A stretch of DNA of 64,000 nucleotides from Hepsetus odoe (Eukaryota > Chordata > Actinopteri > Characiformes > Hepsetidae), in the NCBI GenBank assembly GCA_017165825.1, contig CM029381.1:3774425-3838424 (forward strand), written 5' to 3'. Made by a program: the position numbers and the translations under genes. This document shows positions 33,464 to 45,020 of the stretch, piece by piece. Each line of letters opens with the position of its first letter. The first letter of the stretch is position 1. The notes below the pieces were generated by a model. That model ran no database searches, was not told the DNA's origin, and was given only the letters and a program-made list of their open reading frames with translations.

Positions 33464-33524
33464 GGTGTGAAGCCTCTTACTCCTCTCCTTCGTAGTCGTC
33501 CAGCTTTAACATCTATTACTGTAA

Positions 33525-33617
33525 CCTGTTCCACCATCCACCACCAGTGTAAAGTGCCTTGGGGCAACTTTGTTGTAAAAGGCGCTATATAAGAATAAAT
33601 TGAATTGAACTGAATTG
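33525..33617 (+). mobile_element. L2-like LINE 3' tail fragment
   Basis: GTAAAGTGCCTTGGGGCAAC, TTGTAAAAGGCGCTATATAA and AAATTGAATTGAACTGAATT match the 3' end of the L2 at 23944-24040 in opposite orientation. About 90 bp, severely 5'-truncated, inserted in the Tc1 element. Confidence 0.78.
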
Positions 33618-33957
33618 CTTAGTGGTGTTGCAGCCTTTGGGGCCTTTCAGAAAAGGTGTGTTTATACTGGCAGATCATGTGACACTTAGACTGCACACAG
33701 GTGGACTTCCTTTCATGAATTATGTGACTTTTGAAGGTATTTGGTTGCACCAGGACTTTTTAGGGGCTTCATGGCAAAGGGGGTGAATATACATGCACAT
33801 GCTAATTTTCTTTTTTTTTGTTTGTTTTTTTTAAATATATTTTTTTCTCATTTCACTTCACCAACTTGGACTATTTTGTGCAGATCCATTTAAATTACAG
33901 GTTGGAATGTAACAAAATATGTAAAAAGCCAAGGGGGGTTAACTTTTGCACTGTATA

Positions 33958-34619
33958 CAGACACACACACTTTTTCAACGTTAATCACTCGTAGGCCTTG
34001 TTCTCACCAGACATTTCTTTATTGTCAGTGTAGAAAGACATGAAGCTCAACATCGCTCTCAGGAAGTTCTTGAACCTGCTTAATATCCAGTTTATTCACA
34101 GAGAGAACATAACCTTTAAAACACGCTGTTGCAAAAGCCCCGAAACAACTTGGGCAATGGACGAAGCTGGCAGGACGTTCTGTCATTCACGGTCTTGGAA
34201 AGAACTATAAAAATGTTTACATCAGTCAGAAGCTGTTCCTCTTATCATTTGCGTTTGTTCATTTATTCATGAAAACACTCCGGATGGACGACTGAATCAC
34301 TCTCCCCATCTGAACAGCGTCACCATGTCTCAGAGAGAAGCACATATTCATGTTTGTATGTGGATTAATGGACCACAGATGGTGGAGAACCTGCTTTGGA
34401 CCAGGATTGAATTTCTGCAGGCCAGTCAGTGAGTCCTGCCTTAATAATTATTCCTGTTTTGAAATGATTGTGTAACTTGTGATTTATTTCATCTATCATA
34501 CCCAACGGTTAACCCCTGAGGAGCTGATGTGGTTCCAGGTTCTCCAGTCAGATGGAAGCAGGAAAAATGGACGAGTGTGAGAATCTGAGGGACAAACTAT
34601 GATGACAGAAGGAACTGGG
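33958..34619. other. No gene recognised; possible transposon remnant
   Basis: Contains short Tc1-like vocabulary (for example GGCAGGACGTTCTGTCATTC) but no readable domain. Confidence 0.35.
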
Positions 34620-35325
34620 TCAGAATGTCTTCAACCCACAGTGGGAAACGATGCTTGTGAGGACATCAGAACTGTACCATGGAGTGATGGAAGAAGGTGG
34701 GCTGGTTCTGATGCATTCCATCAGGGGTGTGTTGCGCCAGTCTCTGTAGGAAGCTGGTGGGGACGCTCTGGACAGTGATCTGCTGGGAAACATTAGGTCC
34801 TGCGGACATTGCTTTGACACCTAAACTTTGCTGCAGTTCCCCCGTCATGGTGATGGTGTCGCCTAATGGCAGTGTCCTCTTTCAGGAACCAACTGAAAAG
34901 AGTTCATCCAAATTCCTCACATCTCAGTCCCGTCCAGCATCTGTGGGACAATCCTGTCCCATGCACGGGCCTACCGTCCAACTTCCAGGACTTTAAATAA
35001 CTTGGGGTTTAAATAAATTGGGGTGTTGGTGGTCTAGTGGTAGGATACTTGACTATGGACCAATGGCTCAAAAAGGTCCCAGGTTTGAATCTCACCTCCA
35101 GCACTACCACCACTGGGTCCCTGAGCAAGACCCTTAACCCTGAGTGTCTCCAGCTGGACTGTCCCTGTAATTAGGACATGTAAGTTGCTCTGAATAAGAG
35201 CGTCTGCTAAATGCCGTAAATGTAAATAACCACACCTCACCTTCAGAGGGACTGTGGAGGTACATTCAGGGCGAACACACAGTATTAATCCAGCAGGTGG
35301 GTTTAATGTTCTGGCTGATGGTTTT
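34620..35325 (+). mobile_element. Second Tc1/mariner-type element, degenerate, split by a SINE
   Basis: 34850-35000 resembles the C-terminal DDE part of a widespread fish transposon: a GGCAGTGTCCTCTTTCAGGA block, a CAGCATCTGTGGGA block (EHLWD-type motif) and CTTCCAGGACTTTAAA (LQDLK-type). After the SINE at 35022-35227, ACCTTCAGAGGGACTGTGGA and TTAATGTTCTGGCTGATGG follow; the latter is the characteristic outer end. No intact frame remains. Confidence 0.6.
35022..35227 (+). mobile_element. SINE-like element (family 1), complete, plus orientation
   Basis: Head GGTGTTGGTGGTCTAGTGGT (A-box-like), CCAGGTTTGAATCTCACC (B-box-like), body CCCTGAGCAAGACCCTTAAC, tail GAGCGTCTGCTAAATGCCGT and AAATGTAAA. 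This best copy shows the family is tRNA-derived. It splits the transposon at 34620-35325. Confidence 0.8.
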
Positions 35326-36415
35326 GAGCTGTGAACATTTCCAATGATCTAATTTGGGACCAATGAACTTTCAGCCCTGCTCCACTTCCACAATGTTCAG
35401 CTGGGGACTCTCGAGTCTTTAGAACTTTCTAATCTGTTTGGACCTTTTCTAGATTGGGATCAGAAGCCAGGCTCACGGGACTGGAGCACAAGCTGACTGT
35501 AGGAAATGATTTTAGGGTTTTATTGACCACTTTACACCGAAGTCAGCTGTGACACAATGAACTGATTTGGGAGTGAGACCAGCTGCAGCCCACACACACA
35601 CACACACACACACATTAGATTAGATTAAGTGGGAAAGTGTGAAGCGGGGCAGAAAAACTCATCCAGCTTTAGTTTTGGGCTTCTGGACTGAATACCGCTA
35701 GCTATGTCTCACTTCAGGGGCTGTGTTCTTTTGAATGCTGGATTTGGAGACCAAGCCTCCTCTTTCTTTTTTCACTGCCTGACTCATCCCTTGTTCCACC
35801 AGTTGCTTCTGCACTGAAATGGTAGAAAAACATAAAACAATCTGCCTGCGTTTTTCAGATTTGTTGCTTTTTTTTTGTTGCTAGTAACACTAGAAATCCT
35901 CCACCACCCAGCCCGTCTCATCCAATGTTCCTCCCAGTGCTTCTCCGTCTCTGAAGGCCACACCTATGTAGGCCATGTTCCTTAAAGGACACAACTCCTG
36001 AATTGAGACCATTTCAGGTGAGGTTCTGCTCAGGGTTTTGTTGAAGTGTGAATGTGCTGGGGATGTAAATACTGTGTATGGTAGTCTAGTGGTAGGATAC
36101 TCGTCCATGGACCAGATCCCACCATGAGCACCACCACTGTCACAAAACCCTGCACATTAACACGTTCTGTCAGTTCTAGATATGAGTGTAAAGAGTTTCC
36201 CTGTTGTGGGGAACACATGAACACTAGCAACACCTTCTGCTGTTCACTGCGAGAATGGGCTTACAGTGACATTGTCCCTCACTGGTGACTGGCTGATTCC
36301 TCTGTGATGTCATTCTGACCCTTCAGTCCAGCTCCTGAAGGCCTGACCAGTGGCGGAGCTCGATTATTGGTCCAGATACCAAAGAAAGAATTGAACCCTG
36401 TACAGATATGTATTT
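35326..36415. other. No gene recognised; SINE head fragment and (CA)n
   Basis: (CA)n at about 35593-35614. A family 1 SINE head fragment (GGTAGTCTAGTGGTAGGATA) is at 36078-36110. Otherwise unique 3'-flanking sequence of the olfml2b-like gene. Confidence 0.5.
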
Positions 36416-36421
36416 TTTATT
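36416..36421 (-). promoter_or_regulatory. Candidate polyadenylation signal of olfml2b-like gene
   Basis: AATAAA on the minus strand about 175 nt downstream of the stop codon at 36596. Position is plausible; no transcript evidence. Confidence 0.4.
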
Positions 36422-36595
36422 AGCCAGAAATGATTTGTAGTTCTCCGGAGATGTTCTCCTGAGTGGCGTCAGTTTAAACTGTTCCAGTAATCTTTGCACA
36501 TTAAAGCATCAAATCTTCCATGGAGTTGTGTAAGAATGTAAGATGAACATATACCCCAGGCTCTGGTTTGGCAAGAGGTGAGCTCTATGGTGAGT

Positions 36596-37209
36596 TCATT
36601 TCTGGTTGAGCTCTAAGAAAGTGATGTTGTAGGTGAGCTGGTGTCCACTGTCCCAGGCGTACAGCACCTTTTCCTTTGGGTTGTAGTCGACCTGTGTGGT
36701 GAAGGCGTACGCGTTAATAAACGGTAGCCCTGGCGACCTCTCTGCACTTGTGTGTGTGTCGTAGGCGTATGAAACTTTGGCCTCTCGCTGGTCATGAGAA
36801 TCGACAGCATACAGCACACCGCAGGCAATGAAGCAGTTTCCGTAAGAGTTGCGTCTCAGGCCAGTCCGCCATGTCGTCTCCTTGTGAACAGACAGATCAT
36901 TAGGGTCCAATCTGGCAACCACAATCACCTCGGCCTGAGGGTAGTCGTAGTCCACCGACGGGTAGATGACCCACAGTCCACTCTCGTCCACGGCAAAGTC
37001 GATGTCTGAGTGTCTCTTCCACTTCCAGGGAGCGGTGTCTTCGTACACGGCATCATGGAGCTGTGCCCAGGCTGCGACATGGCGCTGCTTCAGCTCGTAC
37101 TTGATGATGTTCTTGGTGAAGGCACGGTTGTAATAAAACGCCCCCCTGTACATGACATGGCCGGTTCCCATCCAGTTGTAGGGAAGTTTGTACAGGTTGC
37201 TCCACCGAC
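36596..37209 (-). CDS. olfml2b: olfml2b-like exon E7: main part of the olfactomedin domain, stop
   Basis: 614 bp with acceptor TCGTGCAG and stop TGA at 36596-36598. It encodes about 204 residues with the olfactomedin propeller motifs GRWSNLYKLPYNWMGTGHV, AFYYNRAFTKNIIKYEL, WKRHSDIDFAVDESGLWV, RLDPNDLSVHKETTWRTGL, NSYGNCFIACGVLYAVDS and YNPKEKVLYAWDSGHQLTY. The CFIAC cysteine would pair with the CEGT cysteine of the preceding exon. Open throughout, with no sign of decay; this part of the gene looks functional. Confidence 0.92.
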
Positions 37210-37310
37210 CTGCACGAGGAGACACAACGAGAATTGGTCTTAGTAAAGTGGTCAGAAGCACATGAACCGGGTGTCGCTCATTTTCCCTGATGAAAGCTCA
37301 AACCACTAAC

Positions 37311-37496
37311 CTTGTTTGAAGTTGTCCAGGTTTCTGAACTCCACCAGGTTGTTGCCATAGTAGTAGTTGGTGATGTAAATTTTGGAGTCCTTGGCGACGG
37401 GGTCCTTCATCCATGCTCCCTCGTTCCTGCCATAGCTGTTCTGCTTCATGGGTTCAGCCACCAGTGCTATCGTCCCCTCACATTCCACTTCTTTTA
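37311..37496 (-). CDS. olfml2b: olfml2b-like exon E6: start of olfactomedin domain
   Basis: 186 bp with acceptor TGTTCTGCAG and donor GTTAGT. It encodes VKEVECEGTIALVAEP, then SYGRNEGAWMKDP and KIYITNYYYGNNLVEFRNL. The codon split at its end (G|GT) joins E7 in frame through a 101-bp intron. Start phase 1 matches the end of E5. Confidence 0.92.
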
Positions 37497-37549
37497 CTGC
37501 AGAACACACATTTATCTCCATACATCAGTCTGGGATCAGTTCCATCATG

Positions 37550-40500
37550 TCAGGGTGTTGGGAGGGTGTGTGTCCGATGTAGCTGTGTGTGTGACGGTGT
37601 CGGGAGGCTGTGTGTACCTGTAGCTGTGTGTGTGATGGTAATGGGAGAGTGTGTGTACCTGTAGTCGTGTGTGTGATGGTGTTGGGAGGGTGTGTACCTG
37701 TAGCTGTGTGTGTGACGGTGTTGGGAGGGTGTGTGTACCTATATATGTGTGTATGACTGTGTTGGGAGGCTGTGTGTACCTGTAGCTGTGTGTATGACGG
37801 TGTTGGGAGGGTGTGTGTACCTATATATGTGTGTATGACTGTGTTGGGAGGGTGTGTACCTGTAGCTGTGTGTGTGATAGTGTTGGGAGGGTGTATGTAC
37901 CTGTAGCGGTGTGTATGACGGTGCTGGGAGGCTGTGTGTACCTGTAATAGTAGAGTAGAGTAGAGTAATCTTTTATTATCCCACGAATGGGAAATTTCGG
38001 AGGGTGTGTGTACCTGTAGAGGTGTGTGTGTGTGACGGTGTTGGGAGGGTGTGTGTACCTGTAGAGGTGTGTGTGATGGTATTGGGAGGGTGTGTGTACC
38101 TGTAGTCGTGTGTGTGATGGTGTTGGGAGGGTGTGTACCTGTAGCTGTGTGTATGACGATGTTGGGAGGGTGTGTGTACCTGTAGAGGTGTGTGTGACGG
38201 TGTTGGGAGGGTGTGTGTACCTGTAGAGGTGTGTGTGTGTGACGGTGTTGGGAGGGTGTGTGTACCTGTAGAGGTGTGTGTGACGGTGTTGGGAGGGTGT
38301 GTGTACCTGTAGTCCTGTGTGTGATGGTGTTGGGAGGGTGTGTACCTGTAGCGGTGTGTGTGACGGTGTTGGGAAGGTGTGTGGACCTGTAGTCGCATGT
38401 GTGATAGTGTTGGGAGGGTGTGTGTACCTGTAGTGGTGTGTTAGATAGTGTTTGGAGGGTGTGTGTACCTGTACCTGTGTGTGTGATTGGGAGGCTGTGT
38501 GTACCTGTATTGTGCAAAGGACGGTGTTGGGAGGAAAGTGTACCTGTAGCTGTGTGTATGACGGTGTTGGGAGGTGTGTGTGTACCCATAGTGGTGTGTT
38601 GGGGAGGATGGTATCTGTAGTAATGTGATTTACGGTGTTAGAGACTGTGTACCAGAAGTGTATGATAGTGCTGGAGGGTGTGTGTACCTGTAAAGTGTGT
38701 ATGATTTGTGTTGGGAGGCTAAAACCAGAAGGTGTATGATGTGTTGGGAGGCCAGTGTGTACCTGTACGGTGTGTATGACGTGTTGGGAGGTGCATCAGA
38801 AGGTGCAATGGCGCAGTTGGGAGGGTGTGCGAGCGGTAAGGACGGTGGGTTGGAGGGTGTGTGTACCAGAAGTGTATATGACGTGTTGGGAGGCTGTGTG
38901 TACCTGTAATGGTGTATGACTGCTGGAGTGGTGTGTGTGTACCTGTAGCTGTGTATGGACGGTGTTGGGAGGGTGTGTAATTGTAGAGGTGTGTAAAGAC
39001 GGTGTTGGGGAGGGTGCACCCAGAAGTGTAAAAGGATGGTGTTGGGAGGGTGTGTACCTGCATGCAAGGACGGTGTTGGAGGGTGTACCTGCAGAGGTGT
39101 GTGTGACGGTGTTGGGAGGGTGTGTGTACCTGTAGCAGTGTATGATGGTGTTGGGAGGCTGTGTGTACCTGTAATGGTAAAAGACAGCAGAGGTAAATCG
39201 CAGAGGTGTGTGTGTGATTTCGTGTTGGGAGGGAAAATGACCTGCAGAGGTGTGTGACGGCAGGAGGTGTACCTGTAGTCCCAGTGTGATGGTGTTGGGA
39301 GGTGTGTACCCAGAAGTGTGTGTGGACAGGTTGGGAAGGTGTGTGGACCTGTAGTCGCATGTGTGATAGTGTTGGGAGTGGTGTGTACCGTAGTGGTGTG
39401 TTAGATATGTTGGAGGGTGTGTACCTGTGACCGTGATGGTGTTGGGAGGCTGTGTACCCAGCTGTGCATGACGGGTGCTGGAGGGTGGTACCTGGTAGTG
39501 GTGTTGGGAGGAGATGTCATACCAGGCAATGTGTATCACGGTGTTGGGAGACTGTGTACCTGTAGCGGTGTGTATGACAGTAAGTTGAGGTGTACCTGTA
39601 GCTGTGGTATGACGGTAGTTATACTGTAAATCACAGGTGTAAGGATTGTAATATAAAGGACCAGTTGTGTATGATGAAAGGGGAGGGTGTGTAATGAGCA
39701 AAGTGATTGTTGGAGGGTAAAAATCACAGACTGTGCTAGAAATGTGCACCTGTAATGAAAGACTGTGTTGGGTGGGCAGGTGTGCCTGTAGCTGTGTGTA
39801 TGATTTTGTGCAGGTGTAAAATGCAGAGTGATGGTGTTGGGAGGTGCACTCAGAGCAGTGGTATGATGGTGTTGGAGCGCACTTGTAACAGTATGACGCT
39901 GGAGGGTGTACCTGTGGAGAGTGTACAGATGGTGTTGGGAGGCTGTGTGTACTCTTGTGCATGGTATGACGGTGTTGGGAGGGCAGGTGGGGCATCTACA
40001 GAGGTGTGGACTGTGTTGGGAGTGGTGCACCTGTAGCTGTGTGTGACAGTGTTGGGAGGCTGTGCCTGTAGCTGTGCATAGACTGTGCAGAGGTGGTACC
40101 TGCAGCAGCAGCATGATGCCATGCTGGGAGGTGTACCTGTAGCTGTGTGCAAGGACTGGTGTTGGGAGGGTGTGTACCTGCAGAGGTGTGTGTGACGGTG
40201 TTGGGAGGTGTGTGTGACCTGTAGCGTGTGTATGACGGTGTTGGGAGGGTGTGTGCATCTGTGAAGGTAAAGATGGTGTTGGGAGGGTGTGTGTGTGCAC
40301 ATGTAGCGGTATGACGGCAGTTGGAGGGTGTGGTGCACCTGCATGTATATGACGGTGTTGGGAGGTCAGTGCACCACGCAGGTGGTAAGGACGGTGTTGG
40401 GAGGGTGTAATTTGTAGCCAGTGTATGACGGGGTGTTGGGAGGGTGTGTACCTGCAGAGGTGTGTGACAAAGTTGCAGTATGTGCACTGCAGCGTAAGAT

Positions 40501-43500
40501 TGCTGGAGGTGCACTGTAAAGCCAGTGTATGGAGGTGTTGGGAGGGTGTGTGTGGCATGAGCGGCAGGCGACGGTGCCAGAGGTACCTGCAGCGGTATGA
40601 CGGTGTTGGGAGGCTGTGTGTACCTGTAATGGTGTGGGCATGACGGTGTTGGAGGTGTGTACCTGTAGCTAAAAAGGACGGTGTTGGGAGGGTGTGTGGC
40701 ACCTGTAGAGGTGTGTGTGACGTGTTGAGGTGTGTGTGACTCAGAAATGTGTATGATGGTGTTGGAGGAAATTGTAGCTGTGTGTATGACTTGTGTTGGG
40801 AGGGTGTAAACTAGAGGTGTGTGTGACTTGCAGTTGGGAGGTAAAACTGTAGCAGTGTATGATGGTGTTGGGAGGCTGTGTGTACCTGGGTAATGGAAAG
40901 TGATGGTGTTGGGAGGTGGTACCTGGGTAGAGGTGTGTGTGTGACGGCAAGGAGGGTGTGTACCTGTAGAGGTGTGTGTGACGGTGTTGGGAGGGTGTGT
41001 GTACCTGTAGTCCTGTGTGTGATGGTGTTGGGAGGGTGTGTACCTGTAGTGGTGTGTGTGACAGTGTTAAAGGTGGACTGTAGCTCCATGTGTGATAGTG
41101 TTGGGAGGGTGTGTGCACTGTAGTGGTGTGTTAGATAGTGTTTGGAGGGTGTGTACTGCACCTGTGTGTGTGATGGTGTTGGGAGGCTGTGTGGCACCTG
41201 TAGCTGTGTATGACGGCGTTGGGAGGGTGCAAATCTGTAGTGGTGCTGGGGAGGATGTTTGTATCTGTAGCAATGTGTATCACGGTGTTGGGAGATCAGG
41301 TGTACCTGTAAAGGCATGACAGTGTTGGGAGGGTGTGTGTACCTGTAGCGTGTATGACTTGTTGGAGGCTGTGTGTACCTGTAATGGTGTATGACTGTGT
41401 TGGGAGGGGAAAAATTGCAGCTGTGTGTATGATGGCGTTGGGAGGCGTGTGTACATGCAGCTGTGCACACTGTGCTGGGAGGGTGTGTACCTGTAGCGGC
41501 ATATGACGGTGTTGGGAGGCTGTGTGTACCTGGGTAATGGTGTGTATGGACGGTGTTGGGGGTGTGTGTACCTGCAGGCCAGTGTATGACGGTGTTGGAG
41601 GGTGTGTACCTGCAGAGGGTGGTGTGGATGGTGTTGGGAGGAAGTGTGTGTACCCGTAGCAGGTATGATGGCAAGTTGGGAGGCTGGTACCTGTAATGGT
41701 GTATGACGGTGTTGGGAGGTGTACTCCAGAGAGGTGTATGATGGTGCTGGAGGCTGTGTGTACCTGTAATGGTGTGGCGGGACGAGGTGTTGGGAGGGTG
41801 TGTGTACCAGCAGAGGTGTGTGACGGGTGTTGGGAGGGTGTGTACCTGTAGCTGTGTGTGTGATAGTGTTGTATGCCAAAATTCTTTTTCCAGTAGCTGT
41901 GTGTATGACTGTGTTGGGAGGGTGTACCAGAAAAGTAAAGATATGTTGGGAGTGGTGTGTACCTGTAGCTGTGTGTAAAGACGTGTTGGGAGGGTAAACT
42001 GTAGAGGTGACGGTGTTGGAGGGTGTGTGTACCTGGAAGGTGTATGACGGTGTTGGGAGGGTGCATCTGTAGCTGTGTGGTATGATGGTGTTGGGAGGGT
42101 GTGCATGTAAAGCGGTGTATGACGGTTGGGAGGGTGTGTGTACTGCAGCGTGTATATGACGGTGTTGGGAGGCTGTGTGGAAATTTTTGTAATGGTGTGT
42201 ATGACGGTGTTGGGAGGGTGTGTGTACCTGTAGCTGTGTATGACGGTGTTGGGAGGGTGTGTGTACCTGTAGAGGTGTGTGTGACGGTGTTGGGAGGGTG
42301 TGTACCTGTAGTGGTGTATGATGGTGTTGGGAGGCTGTGTACCTGTAATGGTAAAGACTGCAGCAGGGTGTGTGTGCACCTGTGGTAGAGGGCAGGTGAT
42401 GGTGTTGAGGCTGTGTGTGTCTGTAATGGTGTGAAGATGCAAGTTGGGAGGGTGTGTGTGTACCTGTAGAGGTGTGTGACGGTGCAGCAGAGGTGTGTAC
42501 TAGAATAAAAGATATGTTGGGAGGCTGCACCTAGCTGTGTGTGATGACTGGTGTTGGGAGGTGTACCAGTCAGGTGTGTGATAGTGTTGGGAGGGTGTTT
42601 GCACCTGTAGCAGTGTGTATGATGGTGTTGGAGTGGTGTGGCACTCAGAAATGTGTAAAGGACGGTGTTGGGAGGGTGTGTGCACCTGTAGAGGTGTGTG
42701 ACTGTTGGAGGGTAAATTGCAGCGGTGTGCATGATGGTGTTGGGAGGCTGTGCGTACCTGTAATGGTGTGTATGATGGTGTTGGGAGGGTGTGTGTACCT
42801 GTAGAGGTGTGTGTGACGGTGTTGGGAGGGTGTGCACTGGCAGAGGAAGACTGTGCTGGGAGGGTGGTGTACCAGTCCTGTGTGATGGTGTTGGGAGGGT
42901 GTACCTGTAGCGGTGTGTGTGACAGGTTGGGAAGGTGTGTGGACCTGTAGTCGACAATAGTGTTGGGGAGGGTGTGTGTACCTGTAGTGGTGTGTTAGAT
43001 AGCAGTTTGGAGGGTGTGTGTACCTGTACTGTGTGTGTGACTTAAAAGTTGGAGGCTGTGTGTACCATAGCTGTGTGTATGATGGTGTTGGGACTATGTG
43101 TACCTATAGTGGCAGGCACAGGAGGATGTTTGTATCTGTAGCAATGTGTATCACGGTGTTGGGAGACTGTGTAAAAATTTCAGCGTGTGTGTATGACAGT
43201 GTTGGGGAGGGTGTGTGTACCTGCAGCAGGTATAATGGTGTTGGGTAGGCAAAATTCTCCGGTAGCTATATGAAGGGTGTTGGGAGGCTGGGTGAATTGT
43301 GGCCAGGTAAGTGACGGTGTTGGGAGGTGTGTAAGACCAGAAACAGTGTATGGGGATGGTGCTGGGAGGGTGTGTACATGTAGCGGTGTATGACGTGTGT
43401 TGTGGATAGTACCTGTGTAGCGGAGCATGACGGTGTTGGAGGCTGTGTGTACCAGCTGTGTGTATGACGGTGTTGGGAGGGTGTAATCAGAGAGGTGGTG

Positions 43501-44830
43501 TGTGACGGTTGGGAGGTGGTGTACCAGAAGCGCGTGTGTGCGATGTAAGTGAAATGTGTACCAGATTGTGTACAGACGGGTGTTGGGAGGGTGTACCTGC
43601 AGAGGTGTATGATGGTGTTGGGAGGCCGTGCACCTGTAATGGTAAAGGACGGTGTTGGGAGGGTGTGTGTACCTGTAGAGGTGTGTGATGGTGTTGGGAG
43701 GGTGTGTGAACTGTAGCTGTGTATGACGGTGTTGGGAGGGTGTGTGTACCCAGAAGAGGTGTGTGTGACGGTGTTGAGGCTGTGTGGTACTCAGAAGTGT
43801 GTATGACGGTGTTAGGATAGCTGTGTGTACCTGTAATGGTGTGTATGACGGTGTTGGGAGGTGTGTGCACCTGTACAGCTGTGTATGATGTGCTGGAGGT
43901 GTGTACAGCGTATGACATGGAGGGTGTGTGTACCAGAAGTGCATACATGATGTGGTGTTGGGAGGCTGTGTGTACCTGTAATGGTGTGTATGACGGTGTT
44001 GGGAGGGTGTGTGTACCTGTAGCTGTGTGTATGACGGTATTGGGAGGGTGTGTGTACCTGTAGAGGTGTGTGACGGTGTTGGGAGGGGTGGTACCAGAAG
44101 TGTGTATGATGGTGTGGGAGGCTAGTGGTACTGTAATGTGTATGACGGTGTTGGGAGGGATCTGCAGAGGTGTGTGTGGATGAAGTGGGGAGGGTGGCAA
44201 TTGTAGCTGTGTATGACGCTCGGAGGGTGTGTACCTGTAGAGGTGTGTGACGGTGTTGGAAAGGTAATTGTATGTAAGACGCTGGGATGCTTTGTGCACC
44301 TGTAATGGTGTGTATGACGGTGTTGGGAGGGTGTGTGCACTGTAGGAGGTGTGTGACGGTGTTGGGAGGGCGTACCGTAGCTGTGTATGGGACGGCGTGG
44401 GAGGGTGTGTAATTGCAGAGGTGTGTGTGACGTGTGCTGGGGAGGGTGTGGCACCCAGCTGTGTGTGACAGTGCTGGGAGGGTGTACCTGGGAGAGGTGT
44501 GTGACAGTGTTGGGAGGTGGGTGTACCTGCAGCAGGGTGCTGGACTGTGTGGGTGTGTGTGTGTGTACCTGCAGAGGTGTGACAGTGTTGGAGGGTAAAC
44601 TGCAGAGGCAGTGTGACAGTGTTGGGAGGGTGTACCTGCAGAGTGTATGACGCTGGGGAGGTGTGTGCAAATCTGAGGTGCGACAGTGTTGGGAGGGAAA
44701 TGCAGAGGTGTGACAGTGTTGGGAGGGTGTGTACCAGAGGTGTGACAGTGTTGGGAGGGTGTGTACCTGTAGAGGTGTGTGTGACAGTGTTGGGAGGGTG
44801 TGTGTACCTGTAGAGGTGTGTGTGATGTTG
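37550..44830. repeat. ~41-bp minisatellite filling intron 5 and reaching into exon E5
   Basis: About 7.3 kb, roughly 170-180 units of about 41 bp. On the gene strand each unit reads CACACCTCTACAG then GTACACACACCC then TCCCAACACCGTCAC. The right-most unit is the real end of exon E5 with its 5' splice site. The best-preserved part is 37550-38500; 38600-44700 is heavily altered. Low-complexity His/Thr/Pro ORFs here are artefacts of the repeat. Confidence 0.95.
37947..37997. repeat. Short LINE-tail-like insertion in the array
   Basis: The array is interrupted by (TAGAG)n-like sequence followed by CTTTTATTATCCCACGAATG, resembling the reverse of the CAxATGGGA...AATAAAAG end of certain fish LINEs. 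About 50 bp; low certainty. Confidence 0.35.
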
Positions 44831-45020
44831 AGGTTGTTGTCCATTGTGAGCAGGATGGTTGGAGAAGGTCGCTGCTCTCTGTTCACTGTTCTGCTGGGTG
44901 CTGTAATCCTGGAGGTCTTTGTTGTTTTGAAGGGGGCGGGGCTGCATCCTGCAGGACTGAGTGTTATTTGGCCAGGTGGCTCCACCTCCAGCACCATGTC
45001 TGTTTCAGCAGGCTCCAGAC
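44808..45020 (-). CDS. olfml2b: olfml2b-like exon E5: linker region
   Basis: 213 bp with acceptor GGCTCTCAG and donor GTACAC. It encodes GLEPAETDMVLEVEPPGQIT, a Pro/Thr/Ser-rich linker and ends NLNITHTST. The linker of this family is variable, so homology is weak; support comes from both splice sites, matching phase 1 at each end and its position. The last ~15 nt are identical to the minisatellite unit, so part of the exon has been recruited into the array, or the array has encroached on it. NIT is a potential N-glycosylation site. Confidence 0.7.

Larger units (their letters stand above)
32431..33957 (-). mobile_element. Tc1-like DNA transposon, inactivated, with two nested insertions
   Basis: Minus-oriented. 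The right terminal repeat ends GTTAACTTTTGCACTGTA at about 33957, preceded by GGTTGGAATGTAACAAAATA. The transposase N-terminal half (33119-33463) and C-terminal half (32431-32841) are split by a family 1 SINE at 32934-33106. A LINE 3' tail sits at about 33525-33617, between the transposase start and the terminal repeat. The left terminal repeat is not recognised. Confidence 0.85.

Noticed and set aside
35022..35060. tRNA gene (GGTGGTCTAGTGGT)
   Set aside because: A- and B-box-like blocks occur but no cloverleaf can be completed and the unit continues into a SINE body; the same head recurs in several dispersed copies.
37525..44947. Long minus-strand ORFs (up to 553 aa) rich in His, Thr, Pro and Ser
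   Set aside because: They are translations of the 41-bp minisatellite and its CA-rich units; multiple frames are open at once and no domain is present. Only the last part at 44808-45020 is supported as an exon.
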